NCBI GenBank assembly: GCA_013396655.1
Contig: WBMV01003298.1
Location: 1,396,695-1,460,694, forward strand
DNA length: 64,000 nucleotides
Direction: 5' to 3'
Source: Campylorhamphus procurvoides
Lineage: Eukaryota > Chordata > Aves > Passeriformes > Dendrocolaptidae
In this document: piece by piece, positions 1 through 11,700 of the stretch
Layout of the letters: each line of letters begins with the position of its first letter
How positions within the stretch are numbered: the first letter of the stretch is position 1
The notes under the pieces: model-generated
Seen by the model: only the letters and a program-made list of their open reading frames with translations
What the model was told of the DNA's origin: nothing
Databases searched by the model: none
Made by a program: the position numbers and the translations under genes

Positions 1-156
1 TTTTAGATGTATATTTCAGCCAGACTGTATATTGCAGATCATAAGTGGATAAAAACAACCAGTATGCAATACAATGTTCTTGTAGAGCCTTAAAAAAACC
101 CCAAAACCTAAAAGTCTATTAACTGTACTGGACAAGCAGACAGAAAGGACTTCAAG

Positions 157-170
157 TACACACACACACA
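157..170. repeat. Short (CA)n microsatellite
   Basis: About seven CA units in a row followed by GTGTTTG. It is short and likely to be of low polymorphism. Smaller CA runs occur near 9102-9112, 11950-11958 and 43856-43864. Confidence 0.85.
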
Positions 171-706
171 GTGTTTGCACAGGCTTTGTACTGAAGCCAG
201 AAAGACCGGCCTCGGGACAGAGATATGTCTCATACTTGCAGCTGCTCAGAAACAAGAAATACTATAAAGGAAATCCACCAAATCCCAACAAACATTTATA
301 TAGCCAGTTCTTGACTTACACATTCCCCAAAAGTGTTTTTCACAAAACAAATGACCTGAAATCAGGTTAGACATTCAATAATTCTGAGTTCAGTTTATTA
401 ACTATAAGCAGCAGCAGGACTACTGCTGGCCAGGAAGGGGCATTGCTCAAAACACCTCTCTGGTATCACTGCATGCTACTTTTACTGGGTTGTCTTTGGC
501 CTATTAAATAATAAACATTATAAGAAGGCACGGTTTCATATATCTCCCATCAGAGCCATCAGCTCAACCTATTTATCACCCAAAGTGCCTTCATTCCCTA
601 ATTTAATGCTTACCACACCACTCTGCCCATGGCCGGAAGAGAGCATCCATTTGAAAGAATGAATTCAAACTATGCTGCATTCCAAAATGAAACTTGTTCT
701 GCCCTC

Positions 707-756
707 AAACATCCATCTTATTTATCTTAATAAAACATCCATCTCTATTTATCTTA
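707..756. repeat. Two-copy tandem duplication, period about 26 bp
   Basis: The segment at 707-729 (AAACATCCATC, then TTATTTATCTTA) recurs at 733-756 as AAACATCCATC followed by TCTATTTATCTTA. The copies differ by a small change in the middle and are separated by three bases. It reads as a local slippage or duplication event that has slightly diverged. Confidence 0.8.
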
Positions 757-1025
757 GAAGTCTTATTATTAATGTCTGATCTGGATGAATCTAAAGGGAA
801 AGAGGTTACAAACTAGGTTAACTGTGATAAGGCCTATCAATCTTTAGACTTTGTGGTAACGCAAGCTTTGCAAAAAATAATCCTGTTAAGAAATAACACA
901 TACCCCTTTATGCTCTTGTGCTTCCCTTCATTTCTTTAAACACAGGGGAGCCTCGGTGTCATGTTTTACCTTGACTTCTCTCCCCCACAGGCTGCTCCAG
1001 CCTCACTGCAGGGATTCTCTGCACT

Positions 1026-1045
1026 GGGCTCAGGGTGGGGGTGGG
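1026..1045 (+). other. Canonical G-quadruplex motif
   Basis: Four G-tracts of at least three lie at 1026-1028, 1033-1035, 1037-1041 and 1043-1045, with loops CTCA, T and T. This satisfies the usual four-tract, loop 1-7 rule. It follows a pyrimidine-rich stretch ending in CCCCCACAG at about 981-990, which resembles a splice acceptor, but I find no matching exon. Confidence 0.75.
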
Positions 1046-3717
1046 TGATGAAGGCTGCATTTGCCACTCTCTAAAGCCACAAATGAAGATAGAGTGCAAA
1101 TTATATAATAACAACCTCTACTTCTTCACTGTTTTGAATTAAAAGAGATGGAGGCATCTCCCACATCAGTAGAGTCTGTGCCACCAGCCTTCCAGAGAAA
1201 ACTGAGCTTACACAGATGGCTGGAGGAGAAAAAGATGAGAGCAATCCTGTAGAGGGGATGAAGGCTCATCTCCTGACATATCCTCAAGCCTGAGAAGTGA
1301 AACACAATTTCCTTTCCAGTGAAGTTTGCCAGTGACACTCAGCACTCCACAGAGTGCACAGATCTGCAGGTCAGCACAACCTGGCCAACAGGGCAAACTC
1401 TGCAAAGCAATTTAACTGGCTCCATTGAACAGCTGCAAACAAACCACTGTCATAAAAAACAATCCCAAATCAAAGATGTGTCTGTGAATAAGAACTGAGG
1501 ATTAACTAGGGGAAAAAATGGTTAAGCATTTCGGTGCATTTTCACTTTATCATAATAATTTTGAGGCAATATTAAAAGTTCTCATGAGCATGAAGATCAC
1601 TCAGCTGTTCAGGTACAAAGATGTCTCTGGCATGAAGCTTTAAAGGTAGCGAATCTCATGATGTCTAGAGTCTTGAATAATGTTACCTGTATTTTTAACA
1701 CCCCCTCACTCATCCTTCTATGTCATAGAATATGTGAAATATTTCAGGAGATTCTTGAAGATAACCTTAGTGCCCAGGTGTGGACTGGGGGAGACAGAAA
1801 AAAGCCCAGAGAGGGCAAGAAGAGAGGAAACCAGTTTTGTTCCAGCTAAGCTGGATCACACAGCAGTGCACGTAGTCTTTGCACACACAATCTTTGGCTC
1901 TGCTTTTCTCATGAGGCAGCAGCAGCTCTTATCCTTGCTGTTTTGATCCCAGTTATATGACCTATGGCATACAGGAACTTTCCTTTTTTTCCCTAATAAA
2001 TTAAAGGTAATAACGTGAAACTAATCAATGAAACCATAAAGCCATATGGTATTGTGGTCCTGGATGGAAAGTTTATACTCTGAGAATCTGCAAATTAGCT
2101 GTGAAAATAAAAAACATTTAAAAATAGATCAAGCAAAGATAAAAGCCTTGGAACACATTGTAAAAATTACAGATCCCCAGACCCATTAAAGCGAACTAAA
2201 AGCAAATGACAATGTGACTGACTAGCAACTTTATCAAATTCAGTAAAAGGTTCATTTCTTTCTTTATCCAAATGAGGGTTTGTGATCATGACCACCCCAC
2301 AATGTCATATGTTATCTAGAAAGCCATACGGTGTCACCAGCTGATAAACATCATCAGGAGTCCAGTTTCCATCTCAAGGGAAACTTCTGGGACTATCTTT
2401 GGTTCATGGCTGGGTCAGGTCACTAAAAGTTTTCACTGACCTGAACCTGATCCAAACCAAAGAATTGAAATTCCTGACCTGCTCACCCCAAGGAACAACT
2501 GTAATGAAAAACTGATACGGACTCATAGAGCACAGCCCGAGCATGCCTGGAGAACAGCATCTGTCTGAGACAACTTCAGGAGAGCACCTGTCTCTTTTTA
2601 TCAGCAGAGCCCCTGTATTTACCACGGTATTGACTTGGAGTGAGTCTTGTAGTCAGAATCTATTCTGCTAATTTTATTGAGTTAGGCTAATAAAAGTATG
2701 TGAAACTGAACTGCATTTTCAGGACATTCCTGGTAATTTGTTTGTAAAACCTCACTTCCTTAATGTTCCTCCTTGAAATCCGTTTTTAAAGCAACCTGAA
2801 ACCACTTCCATTAACAAAGCTATTATTTTTGATAAAAGAGAAAGAGCTATCAAACTAAAATTCTGGCAACTTCTAGCTCTCTAACATATAAATTTCCTAA
2901 AGTGGTCCTGAAATTTGGCATCCTAGCTGACTCAACAGCTCTTTACTGTCAGTAAGAACTTACTGAAATGTCCTTTAATCTCACACAGACCTAAAGCAGA
3001 CACTGCACCAAAATTTGTAAAGAGTAGTTGTTTTCAAAAACAGCATGGGAAAGCACTCCAGCTGAAACAGCAATGGAGCATCTATAAACAATTGTGGCAG
3101 TTCCATACCGAAGAGGATTCAAATATTGCTCATGGGTGACATTTCTGTGGCTTTTGTCCCAAGCTGGAAGACAACGAGGTGGGTGGGGAAGAGTGTTTTC
3201 TGTTTGCTTATTTAAACTCTGCCTCATAAACACCTGACTCAACACTCTGTAGAAAATGAAAGTGCTACAGAATTAATTTCTGCTGGTAGCCTTTGGCATA
3301 ACCTCCACTCCTGCAACAACATGCACCAATTGACAGTGCCAGAGTATTTCTCAGGGAGTTAAGACAAAGCACAAAGCTGTGGAGGGAACTGGTACCTCTG
3401 GCCAACAGGAGCACGCTGTGTGCACCCAAAGAGCAGGCAAGAAGCAGTGCAGAAACCAAACCCCCCGAGCTAAACCCATCCTTTGCTGCCCTTGAGGAGG
3501 CAGCACAGAGCACACACCACCCTGAGCCTGATGTGCCACAGCTGGCTGATGCTCATCACAACAACACTGCTTAGAAATAACTGCTCTATGCTTCTCTCTG
3601 CAGCTTTGAGCTACTTCCCCACCTCGAGCTTCAGCCACCTAAGGCCATCCCTGCTCCATAAGCTCTAAATCATGACTAACATAACCACATAACTAGATAA
3701 ATCAGGAATAGCATGAT

Positions 3718-3796
3718 CCCTCCTGGTGCAGGGAGGTTGGACCAGGTTGACCCACTGTGGTCCTTTCCAACCTTACCCATTCTGTGTTTCTGTGAT
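3718..3796 (+). mobile_element. CR1 LINE, 3'-terminal fragment
   Basis: The segment reads as the 3' end of an avian-type CR1: GGGAGGTTGGACCAGG, a spacer, then GTGGTCCTTTCCAACC and a terminus of CATTCTGTGTTTCTGTGAT. The paired TTCTGTG-like units are the diagnostic CR1 tail. Only about 80 bp remain, so the copy is heavily 5'-truncated and non-mobile. It has no coding capacity. Strand follows from the tail lying at the right end. Confidence 0.85.
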
Positions 3797-6700
3797 CCAT
3801 TTTCATTGCTGAATTTGATGCAAAACTGGAAAATTACTAAGATGCTTTTATTTATATAAAACATACATATGTGAAATATATAAAATATAGGATGCCATTT
3901 TACACAAAATACAGTATTTAATGTCACATAAGGTTTCTTTCTATTTTTTTAATTGTATTCTCCCTGTGCCACACAGTAGGGAAGGCAGGTAGGAGCCATT
4001 CCCAGAAGGCTTATTTAAATGCTTGGTGAGAGCACACAGAACTCCACTGATTTACAAATACAGCGACTTTAGTTGTGCAACAGTAAGAAATATCATGCGG
4101 TATCAGCAAGATTACTTGAAACTTCTCACCCCTTGCTGTTATCAATCCTCTGTGGTGTGATCTCCAGTTAAATTTGAGCTTTTCCTTTTATTTATTGCTC
4201 CCCTTTCAGTTTAGTAATTTATTTGTCTGTGTTTCTTAATTGGCTGTATTTAAGCTCCTTATTCCCAGGAATTCTTCTAATAACTGGTTAAAATTGGCTT
4301 TCAAGTAGCTTTAGAATATGTATTTATGACTGTGTGATCATTAGACTTGTTTTCTTAGCTCTATCCTATACCAGGAAGAGTGAAACAAAACCTCCATGAT
4401 ATTTGGCACTAATGAATTTGTCCTCTGTCTTTGTTAACAATTTAACACAGTTTTCCTTAGGGAAGGTTCAAAAATTTACTTGTAGTAATAATATCTTTTG
4501 CTTAGTGCAGAGGCATGTGAGCAGCCTAACATTTACCATGGCTACTTAACATATGCTACAGATATAAAACAGTACATAAAACTCCTTCACTCATTAAATA
4601 ATATTAAAAGACTTCACAGACTCTCCAACACACAGAGTCCACAAAAATTCAACATTGTATGATGAATCTGAATTTTACTTCCATTTCCAGCAGCACATCG
4701 GTATTAATTTCCTTATCGTTTCATCCATCATTCATGACCAGAACCATATTATTACTTATTAAGTGAATTCATTCTGGCATTTATTTGACTGAAAGCTTTA
4801 AGAGCAGCCTTATAGCTGCTATATATATATGTGTATACATATATATATCTACTTATAGCACATACAATTTCTTGGGAATGGTACATGTTTTCAGATTTGC
4901 AATCATACACAGTGGCTCAAAAGATGTTACTGCAATGAGCACTGTGAAAGCTGAATTGATCTTCCTGGCATTCTCATCCTGGGATTTTGGAGGGCTTTGG
5001 AAGTGACAAACAAGTGAAGGCTGAGCAAGGCCTACATTTTAGGCTACAAAAGCAGAGAAAAAACAACAGCACAAAGAACAATACTTGTATGAAGATTGGA
5101 ATGATTTCTCAATGTGCAGTGGGGAAAAAAAACCCAGCAGAATTTTCCTCTAATTCTTAGGGTAGATTTTGGAAAAAGAAAATTGGATAACACAGTGTCA
5201 AGGCTTGGCAAATTAAAGGAAAAGGACATTTTTAACCATAATAGACAAGAAAGCAATGGAATGGAAAAAGAAAAGGAAAGTTCTGACAATATCAACCATT
5301 TTTGCTTTTTTAATAGTTAGGAAGTAATTAGCAAAACTGTAAACTCAAGAATGTCAAGAGATTAAAGCCTTACAGGAAGACTAATTTGGGTTCTCATCTT
5401 GGTTCTGACCTTCACTTATCCCGTACTTTAATTCTCTTGTTAACAGTCTTACAGTGGCTGCACTGTGCTGTTTGTCATTATTGCTTGAGAAATCCTTTGG
5501 ACTTCTCAGGAGGAGCAGAGAAAAGAATTTAAGGGGGGAAAAAAGCACCACAAGTATTGTGAGACTGCAGGAGGGGAAGGATCCGACCAATCTAATAAAG
5601 TTTTTTTGAAAAGCAAACAAAAACTCAACAAAGTAATTTAAATATCTTGTCATTTTTTACCGTCACTTCTTGCCACCAACTTATATTGACATAGATTTGT
5701 TGCCCACTGCCTTGGGAAACAGTTCTCAGGGCTCTCTGCTTTTTCTGGCAAATAAATGTAGAGAGCTTGCCTTCACTGCTTTAACTGTAACAGTCAGGAA
5801 AAGAGTGACTGAATTTATAAAGCAAAGGTTTAATTTCATACAGTTTAAATCATACTTAAAAATATATATAAAAGAGGCAGAAAATAAAAATAACTGTTGT
5901 CAGTTTTCATTCTTGTTGCATTTGATACACCTGCTAGGTATGAGTCTCAGTGAAACCATACCAGCTGAATGAAAATGTTCCCTGAATTAAAATTCTTATA
6001 GACAAATGTGTATCTATAGAATTCAACTCCCCCATCATTAAGATGATGAATTACACCCTGAGTAGCAAAATCAAGTATGTTTATTTGGGTAGTTAGTTTA
6101 ATGGACACATGACAAATTCTGCTTCTCCTCACTGGAAAACAGTGCCAATACTTAAAGTTTCAGATTCTTTCTGCCAGAATATCCTCTGCCTTATAAAACA
6201 TGACTGCAATAATTAAAAAAACATCTGTGCTGATCTCTTCAGACTGAGGGAGTCATCCTGACTTGACTGGCTGCTGATTTTTATGTTAACAGTAGTTAAA
6301 TAAACTTTGACTTAAAATACTACTCTCATTCAAGTGGTTTAACAAGATTGGACTGACATTTAGCAGTGAAGAAAAATTATCTTTGAATTTAAGTTCAAGG
6401 TTTGGTGCCCATTACCTGTTATGCTGCTTTTTTACATTTTATAACAAAAAGATTTACAGTAAAGTATTTTTACCTTCTAGCTCTTGTTATCCTCAGCAAT
6501 TTCCAACTTTAACAACGCCCAAAGCAAGCCCTGCAAACCAACAGGTTTGAGTTTTATGACAGCTTTTGCTCTTGGCAGCCAAGCATAAGGGGCTATTGCG
6601 ACAGGACACACTGCTCAACCCCCAGGGTGCAGGATGTGACGTCCAGCACCTCATCACAGCCAAAGATATTAACACAACAGTGCCACTTAAACTACCCAAA

Positions 6701-8484
6701 CTCTCTACCTAGAAAGCTTTGCTCTTACAGTTACAATCCTGTCAAAAGCAAACGTGGCAAACAAGCTGCCAGCTACCACCATCCCAGTATGCAGATACAC
6801 CAAGTTTTTCCATCCCAGAACTTTTCCTCCAACAGTTCAGCACATCACTAATTGAAAGTAAATAAAGGTTTTAATGATTCAAGCCTGTATAAACCTTTTT
6901 CAATTCAAAAGCTAGAAGTCTCTTAAGGATAAAAAACACTTGCATAAAATCACTGCAGCAGAGCCCAATCAATCCCTCTATCTCCGTTTGTTTGCTTTAG
7001 CACTTTACAAGGCTCCCTCAATTCTCAGGTCCAGATCAATCATTTGTTAAAGAAAGAAATGAACAGGCTTGGGTGCCTCAGCAGAATACTGATAAGAAAT
7101 AGTGTCAGCTCATTTTAACTCAGGACAACAGCCAGCTTAGAGAGATTTCTTTTTTTTGCTTCTTCCCATCCTTGGTAGAAGACCTCAGAAGATCTACCAC
7201 CAAGGTGAACAAGACAAAAGACAAAAAAAGATGTTTCCTAGCAACGCATTGATGCTTCTTACAAGGCTTTCATTGAATATTTCAGCTTTACTTTTTTTTA
7301 AAAGCTTTGTTGTATTGTCATACACAGTGACAGCACATTGTTCTTTTAATCTATCTACAGCATTATTAGTTGAATATTTATTCAAGACTACACCATTGCA
7401 AACCTACTCATCCACCTTAACTGACCAGGCCAAGGAATGAATGAAGTACAAGTTCATTACAAGCAGATGAAGGACTAAAATAAAAAACACTCTTAAGAAA
7501 GAGCAACTTGCTTCATATTTGGAGTACAAATGTTTTTAGTGCTGAGACTAAAGGACAAGCATATTATGAGTAATTTACCAAAAGCAGTAAATAAGCACAG
7601 TAAGGGGAGAAAATGTTATTCCCATAATTAAACTTCTTAATTGCTTTCATTCACATACATTGATTTCCTTTATGCCAATGATCTCTCACTTTGACATCTG
7701 CACCCAGTAACAGCCCAGTGCCATCCGTAACTGTCCAGCAAACACAAAGCACCGCTTCCAGCCACATTCACAGAGCAGCTACAGAGAACTGCAAAAGCAA
7801 ACAGCACTATAAATAGAGTTGGGAGCCTGATGATGGGGTCAAATACTATCTGACTGGTAGCATGTGAAAGGAGTTTTTACTCTGCAATTGATAAAGGGAA
7901 TTATCTAGGAAATGGTGAAATACGCACTGAAAGTCACTGAAATTACATCCAGGGGCAATGCTTAAACCAAACCTTTACTGGTATCACTTTACTCTTTCTG
8001 GCACACATTGCTAGCTTAATACCTTATCTCTACTCACTCCTTTCCACTACAATTTATTACCCTAGTCAAAGGGTGACAAAATACACTGGTTTTCCACTGG
8101 AATTTAACATGTGTTTCTCCTGCCTTTCCCACTAAAGCTACATGGAAGTTGCACTGGAACACTGATTAATATGCACTAATTCTTTTCCATATTACAAAGA
8201 CAAGTCATATGCATTTGGAGGAATATATGCTATTTTCAGACACGCTAAATGATTGACTGCAATTCTACTTGAAGACATCAGAATGACATGAGAAATATGA
8301 CTTCTACCAGTTAACAAATTCCCCCTGGTCCTGGTTTCCCAGCAAATGCTCTTTTTCTGATCATAAGGGATGCCAGTTTAATCTTCCCTGACACAATAGC
8401 CCAGGGAAACAGGCAGCTGCAGGTGGTATCATACAGAGCCACGTTCCTTGCCTGCTCCTACCAACGTTCTTCCTCACTCTGCAG
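3797..8484. other. Unique AT-rich DNA, no gene seen
   Basis: No supported gene or nameable dispersed repeat. It contains the alternating AT/GT palindrome at 4820-4848. Open frames of about 60-100 codons occur on both strands but are compositionally ordinary for AT-rich intronic DNA and show no domain. Confidence 0.6.
4820..4848. repeat. Alternating TA/TG palindromic microsatellite
   Basis: This is 29 bases of strictly alternating pyrimidine and purine. Positions 4821-4832 (ATATATATATGT) are the perfect reverse complement of 4837-4848, with GTAT between. It could extrude as a cruciform and is a likely length-variable site. Confidence 0.85.
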
Positions 8485-8718
8485 TGATGAAGGCTAACAG
8501 AGTGCTGCTCTCCAAGAGCTGCATCTCTGAGCCACATCTCTGTAAAGTGACATCTGTGCTCCCCATAAACATCTCTCCTTTTCCTCAGTCTCCTCCCAAG
8601 CAGGCTGTGCAGCAGATCTCAGCCAGCAGTGACTCAGCCCTGCTCTCTGGTTCTCTCCCCTCTCAGATGGTGCACATGACCCATCTCAACTTCCCAGCAT
8701 CCATGAGGAACACTCCAG
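8485..8718 (+). other. Candidate unannotated exon (splice grammar only)
   Basis: The left edge follows a pyrimidine-rich run ending CTCACTCTGCAG; the right edge is CTCCAG followed by GTAAAA. The interval is 234 nt, a multiple of three, and open in one frame running through both edges (codon position 2 at the left edge). Two further acceptor-like sites, CTTTTCCTCAG ending at 8588 and CCCCTCTCAG ending at 8666, would give 130-nt and 52-nt versions using the same donor. The predicted peptide is Ser/Pro-rich with no domain I recognise. It may be a lncRNA or alternative exon, or chance. There is no direct evidence of transcription. Confidence 0.22.
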
Positions 8719-11700
8719 GTAAAATCTTGTTCTACATACAATGTAAACACACAGAGTACATTTCAAATGCCTGACATTGCTGTATAGCATTTACTTAATT
8801 GGTATTCATATTTAAGTACCCTAATGTTTCACTCTAAATATTAGGTTAGATTATTCTTAGGAGATTCTTCTCCTATTAACTGGATTCAGCTTCATCTTCT
8901 AGCAGGATACACCAGCTGCAGGAAAAAGGGTCAGACAGCTTTAAACTGTCTCCCGTTTCTTTCTTCCTCTTTTTCCTGCCTCATTTCCATTTTTCTGACA
9001 ACTCTGTATCACTTTCTTAGGATTATAAGAAAAATATTAAAAGTATTAATTTGATAATGTGTAAACAAAATTAATTAAACATTATACTTTGTTCTACGCA
9101 CACACACAGTAACTACCTGTACATCAAAATTGTGACAATCAGAGAGGGAACTGGCTCTGGCACCTCCACATGAGCAACAAACACCTGCATGAGCCTTCCA
9201 GCTCACTTTGCTCCTGGTGCTGATGCTAAAACCTGGCTGAAGTACAGACACCAGGAGATTTATTTGCCACACATGGGCTGAATTTGCGTCTCATCCAAAG
9301 AAAACCAAAAGGCTCAAAAACTTGTAGGAGTGCTAAACTCTCAGTCTCTCAAAAATGCTGGTTTACCCCAAATGTCACTGACTACTTGTTTTGAAGGTCA
9401 CACATTCAAATCCAAGACAAGGACAACTTTCCGTGACTGGATCTTTCAGCCAGCTTTACAGGCAGTGCATATGTGCCTCAGTGCAGCTTTACTGGACATT
9501 ATCCAAACAAGCCAGATCTTTCTTCAAGGCTATAGGTAATAAGAAGGAACTACCCATAAATCAACCAAAACAAGCTTTAAGAAATTTATGGCAAACAAAC
9601 TGATGAGTTATGTCAGCAGTGATCTTATTGGTTCAGGCAATACCCATTTCCCAGACTCCTTATTTCTGTCATGAGAAAAGCACTGTCTATTCACTGTATA
9701 ACAACTAGGGTTGCTTTTCTTTTTCTCTTTTTTTTTTTTCCTTCACAACATTGCTATTTCCACAGAGACCTCTAAGATTAATGAGGAAGAAAACAAAAAC
9801 AGTAGAGCAAGCAAATTAGACAACATGAATGAGTCAAACATATTTAGTGTATTCCTCTCTTACTGTCAGACCAAGCCACTGAAAATCTGGCAATCACAGC
9901 CAAGTTATTATGAAGAAAAAAAGCCTTTATCTTTGTAATGGACATTAATTGATAGGATAGCTAATTTAGTGGAAATTATGGGCATGTAAAGGTGTTCAGA
10001 GAAGCAAGGCAAAAGCTTAATCTAGCTAAAAAGCAGTAGCTGTCTTGTTTTTTCCCCTAGTTTGAGATGGTGCTCACACTTACCTATTTAGGAATGACCA
10101 TTTTTGTTTGTAAACTACATTCTACTGACAGAGATAAGCTTAATTCTCCTTATTTCATCCATTTCATTGTTCATTTAGAATTCCATTCACCATAAGGGCT
10201 TAAAGAAACTATACAACTATTAAATTGCATTTATCAGATTTCCAAGCAAAGACATTCTTAGATATTCAAATCTAGAAAAGTGCAGCTGAGATGGGAAACA
10301 TGAATTTATCTTATTAAAGAATATGTACATCTGTGATGGAAGGGAGAGACACCAAAGGAAGAAAGGGCTCTGTACACAACCTGAACACGAGAACAACAAT
10401 TATTCTCTCCCTGAAAGAGTGACCTGACAAATAATGACAAAGCTACAAATTATGCCCCTGAGCAGTGAAGGTTGGGGAACTGAGAAACCCAAAGCTTTCC
10501 TTAGTCTTCACTGCACTTCCCTTTCACAGATACTCCCCATTTCTCCTCCCCGCCTCTCTCTCCTTCTGCCAGTAGACAATTCCTGCGCTCTGCAGTAACA
10601 AGAGCTCTGTTAATTGTGCTCCAGTGCCTGCCAGTTCAGCATTGCTGCCCCTTGATTGGTGCCCCCCGGTGCTACACCCTCTGAGCAATTAGCCAGTCTG
10701 CTGATTTCACTTTCCCCTGTGTGATGTGTTTTATGGGGGAGAATCACTGGCTCTTACAACACAAGATGTGGCAGCTTTGCTACATCCCATACCAGCATCA
10801 CCACCTGCTCCACCAGCACTGTGCAACTCAGTGTGAAGGGATATTAAGAGATGGTATAAAGTGCTGCCAAAGCAATTTGGACTGAGCCCAGTTTTCAGGC
10901 CTTATCATTTCCTGCAAATGTGTCCTCTTCCTGACAATCTCAAAGTCCAGATTTTGGGCCGCTCTAATTTCTGCTTTGCTACAGAGAACTGTATGTACTG
11001 CTTGGAAACTGGGGTGGCAAGTCCCAGAAAGGCTGGCTGAGCAATTGATGGCACCAGAGAGGGTGGCAGAACTGCCTGGGTTCCCCACTTCTCCCACTGA
11101 ACTGAAGTTCTTGACACTGAGCTATTAACAGAAAACAGGGATATAACTGCACCTTAGCATCCTTCACTCTATTGCCCCTATTCATAACATATATGGAAGA
11201 TACTTTCTCCAACAAGACATCAAACACAAAGCACAGCACCACTGTGGGAGACCACGCTTTCCATTCTTCTCTGCAGCATTCAGGCCCAGGACTTCAGACT
11301 ACTTAACCCACAGAAAACCCAGGCTCTCCCAAGACTTCTGTGAGGAGAAGTTTTTTGCTCTTGTTCTTTAAACCACAAACCTCAAAAGTCCCTGCACAAT
11401 TTTCTGCAGCCTCTGCTTTGGTGGTGTCTTAAATCAATTACAGAGGAATCAGACCATCCTCCCTTTCATTATTTTTCTTTGCTCACTTCCAGGAATATAC
11501 ACGTAAGTGGCAGAAGCATTTCTTTATAACCTAGAAATCCAGAGACAGTATTGTAATTGGAAATTACACCTCTGAAAACAGCTCTGGGATTCACAACTGT
11601 CAAGTCATGGTGTGGAAGAATTAACTCATTAACACACCACTATATTGAACTACCACTGGCTGAAGCAATTACCAACTGCACTATTTGCAGTTACTCCTTC

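Larger units (their letters stand above)
1..3711. other. Unique non-coding DNA, no gene seen
   Basis: No open frame here shows a recognisable domain or a convincing exon structure. The stretch holds a short CA microsatellite near 157-170, a 26-bp-period duplication at 707-756 and a G-quadruplex motif at 1026-1045. A relatively GC-richer patch at about 3340-3640 has overlapping chance frames on both strands and no codon signature I trust. I see no dispersed repeat that I can name. Confidence 0.6.

Noticed and set aside
7829..7856. CTGATGATGG followed by CTGA, considered as C and D boxes of a snoRNA
   Set aside because: The boxes are under 30 nt apart and no terminal stem is visible, too short for a C/D snoRNA.
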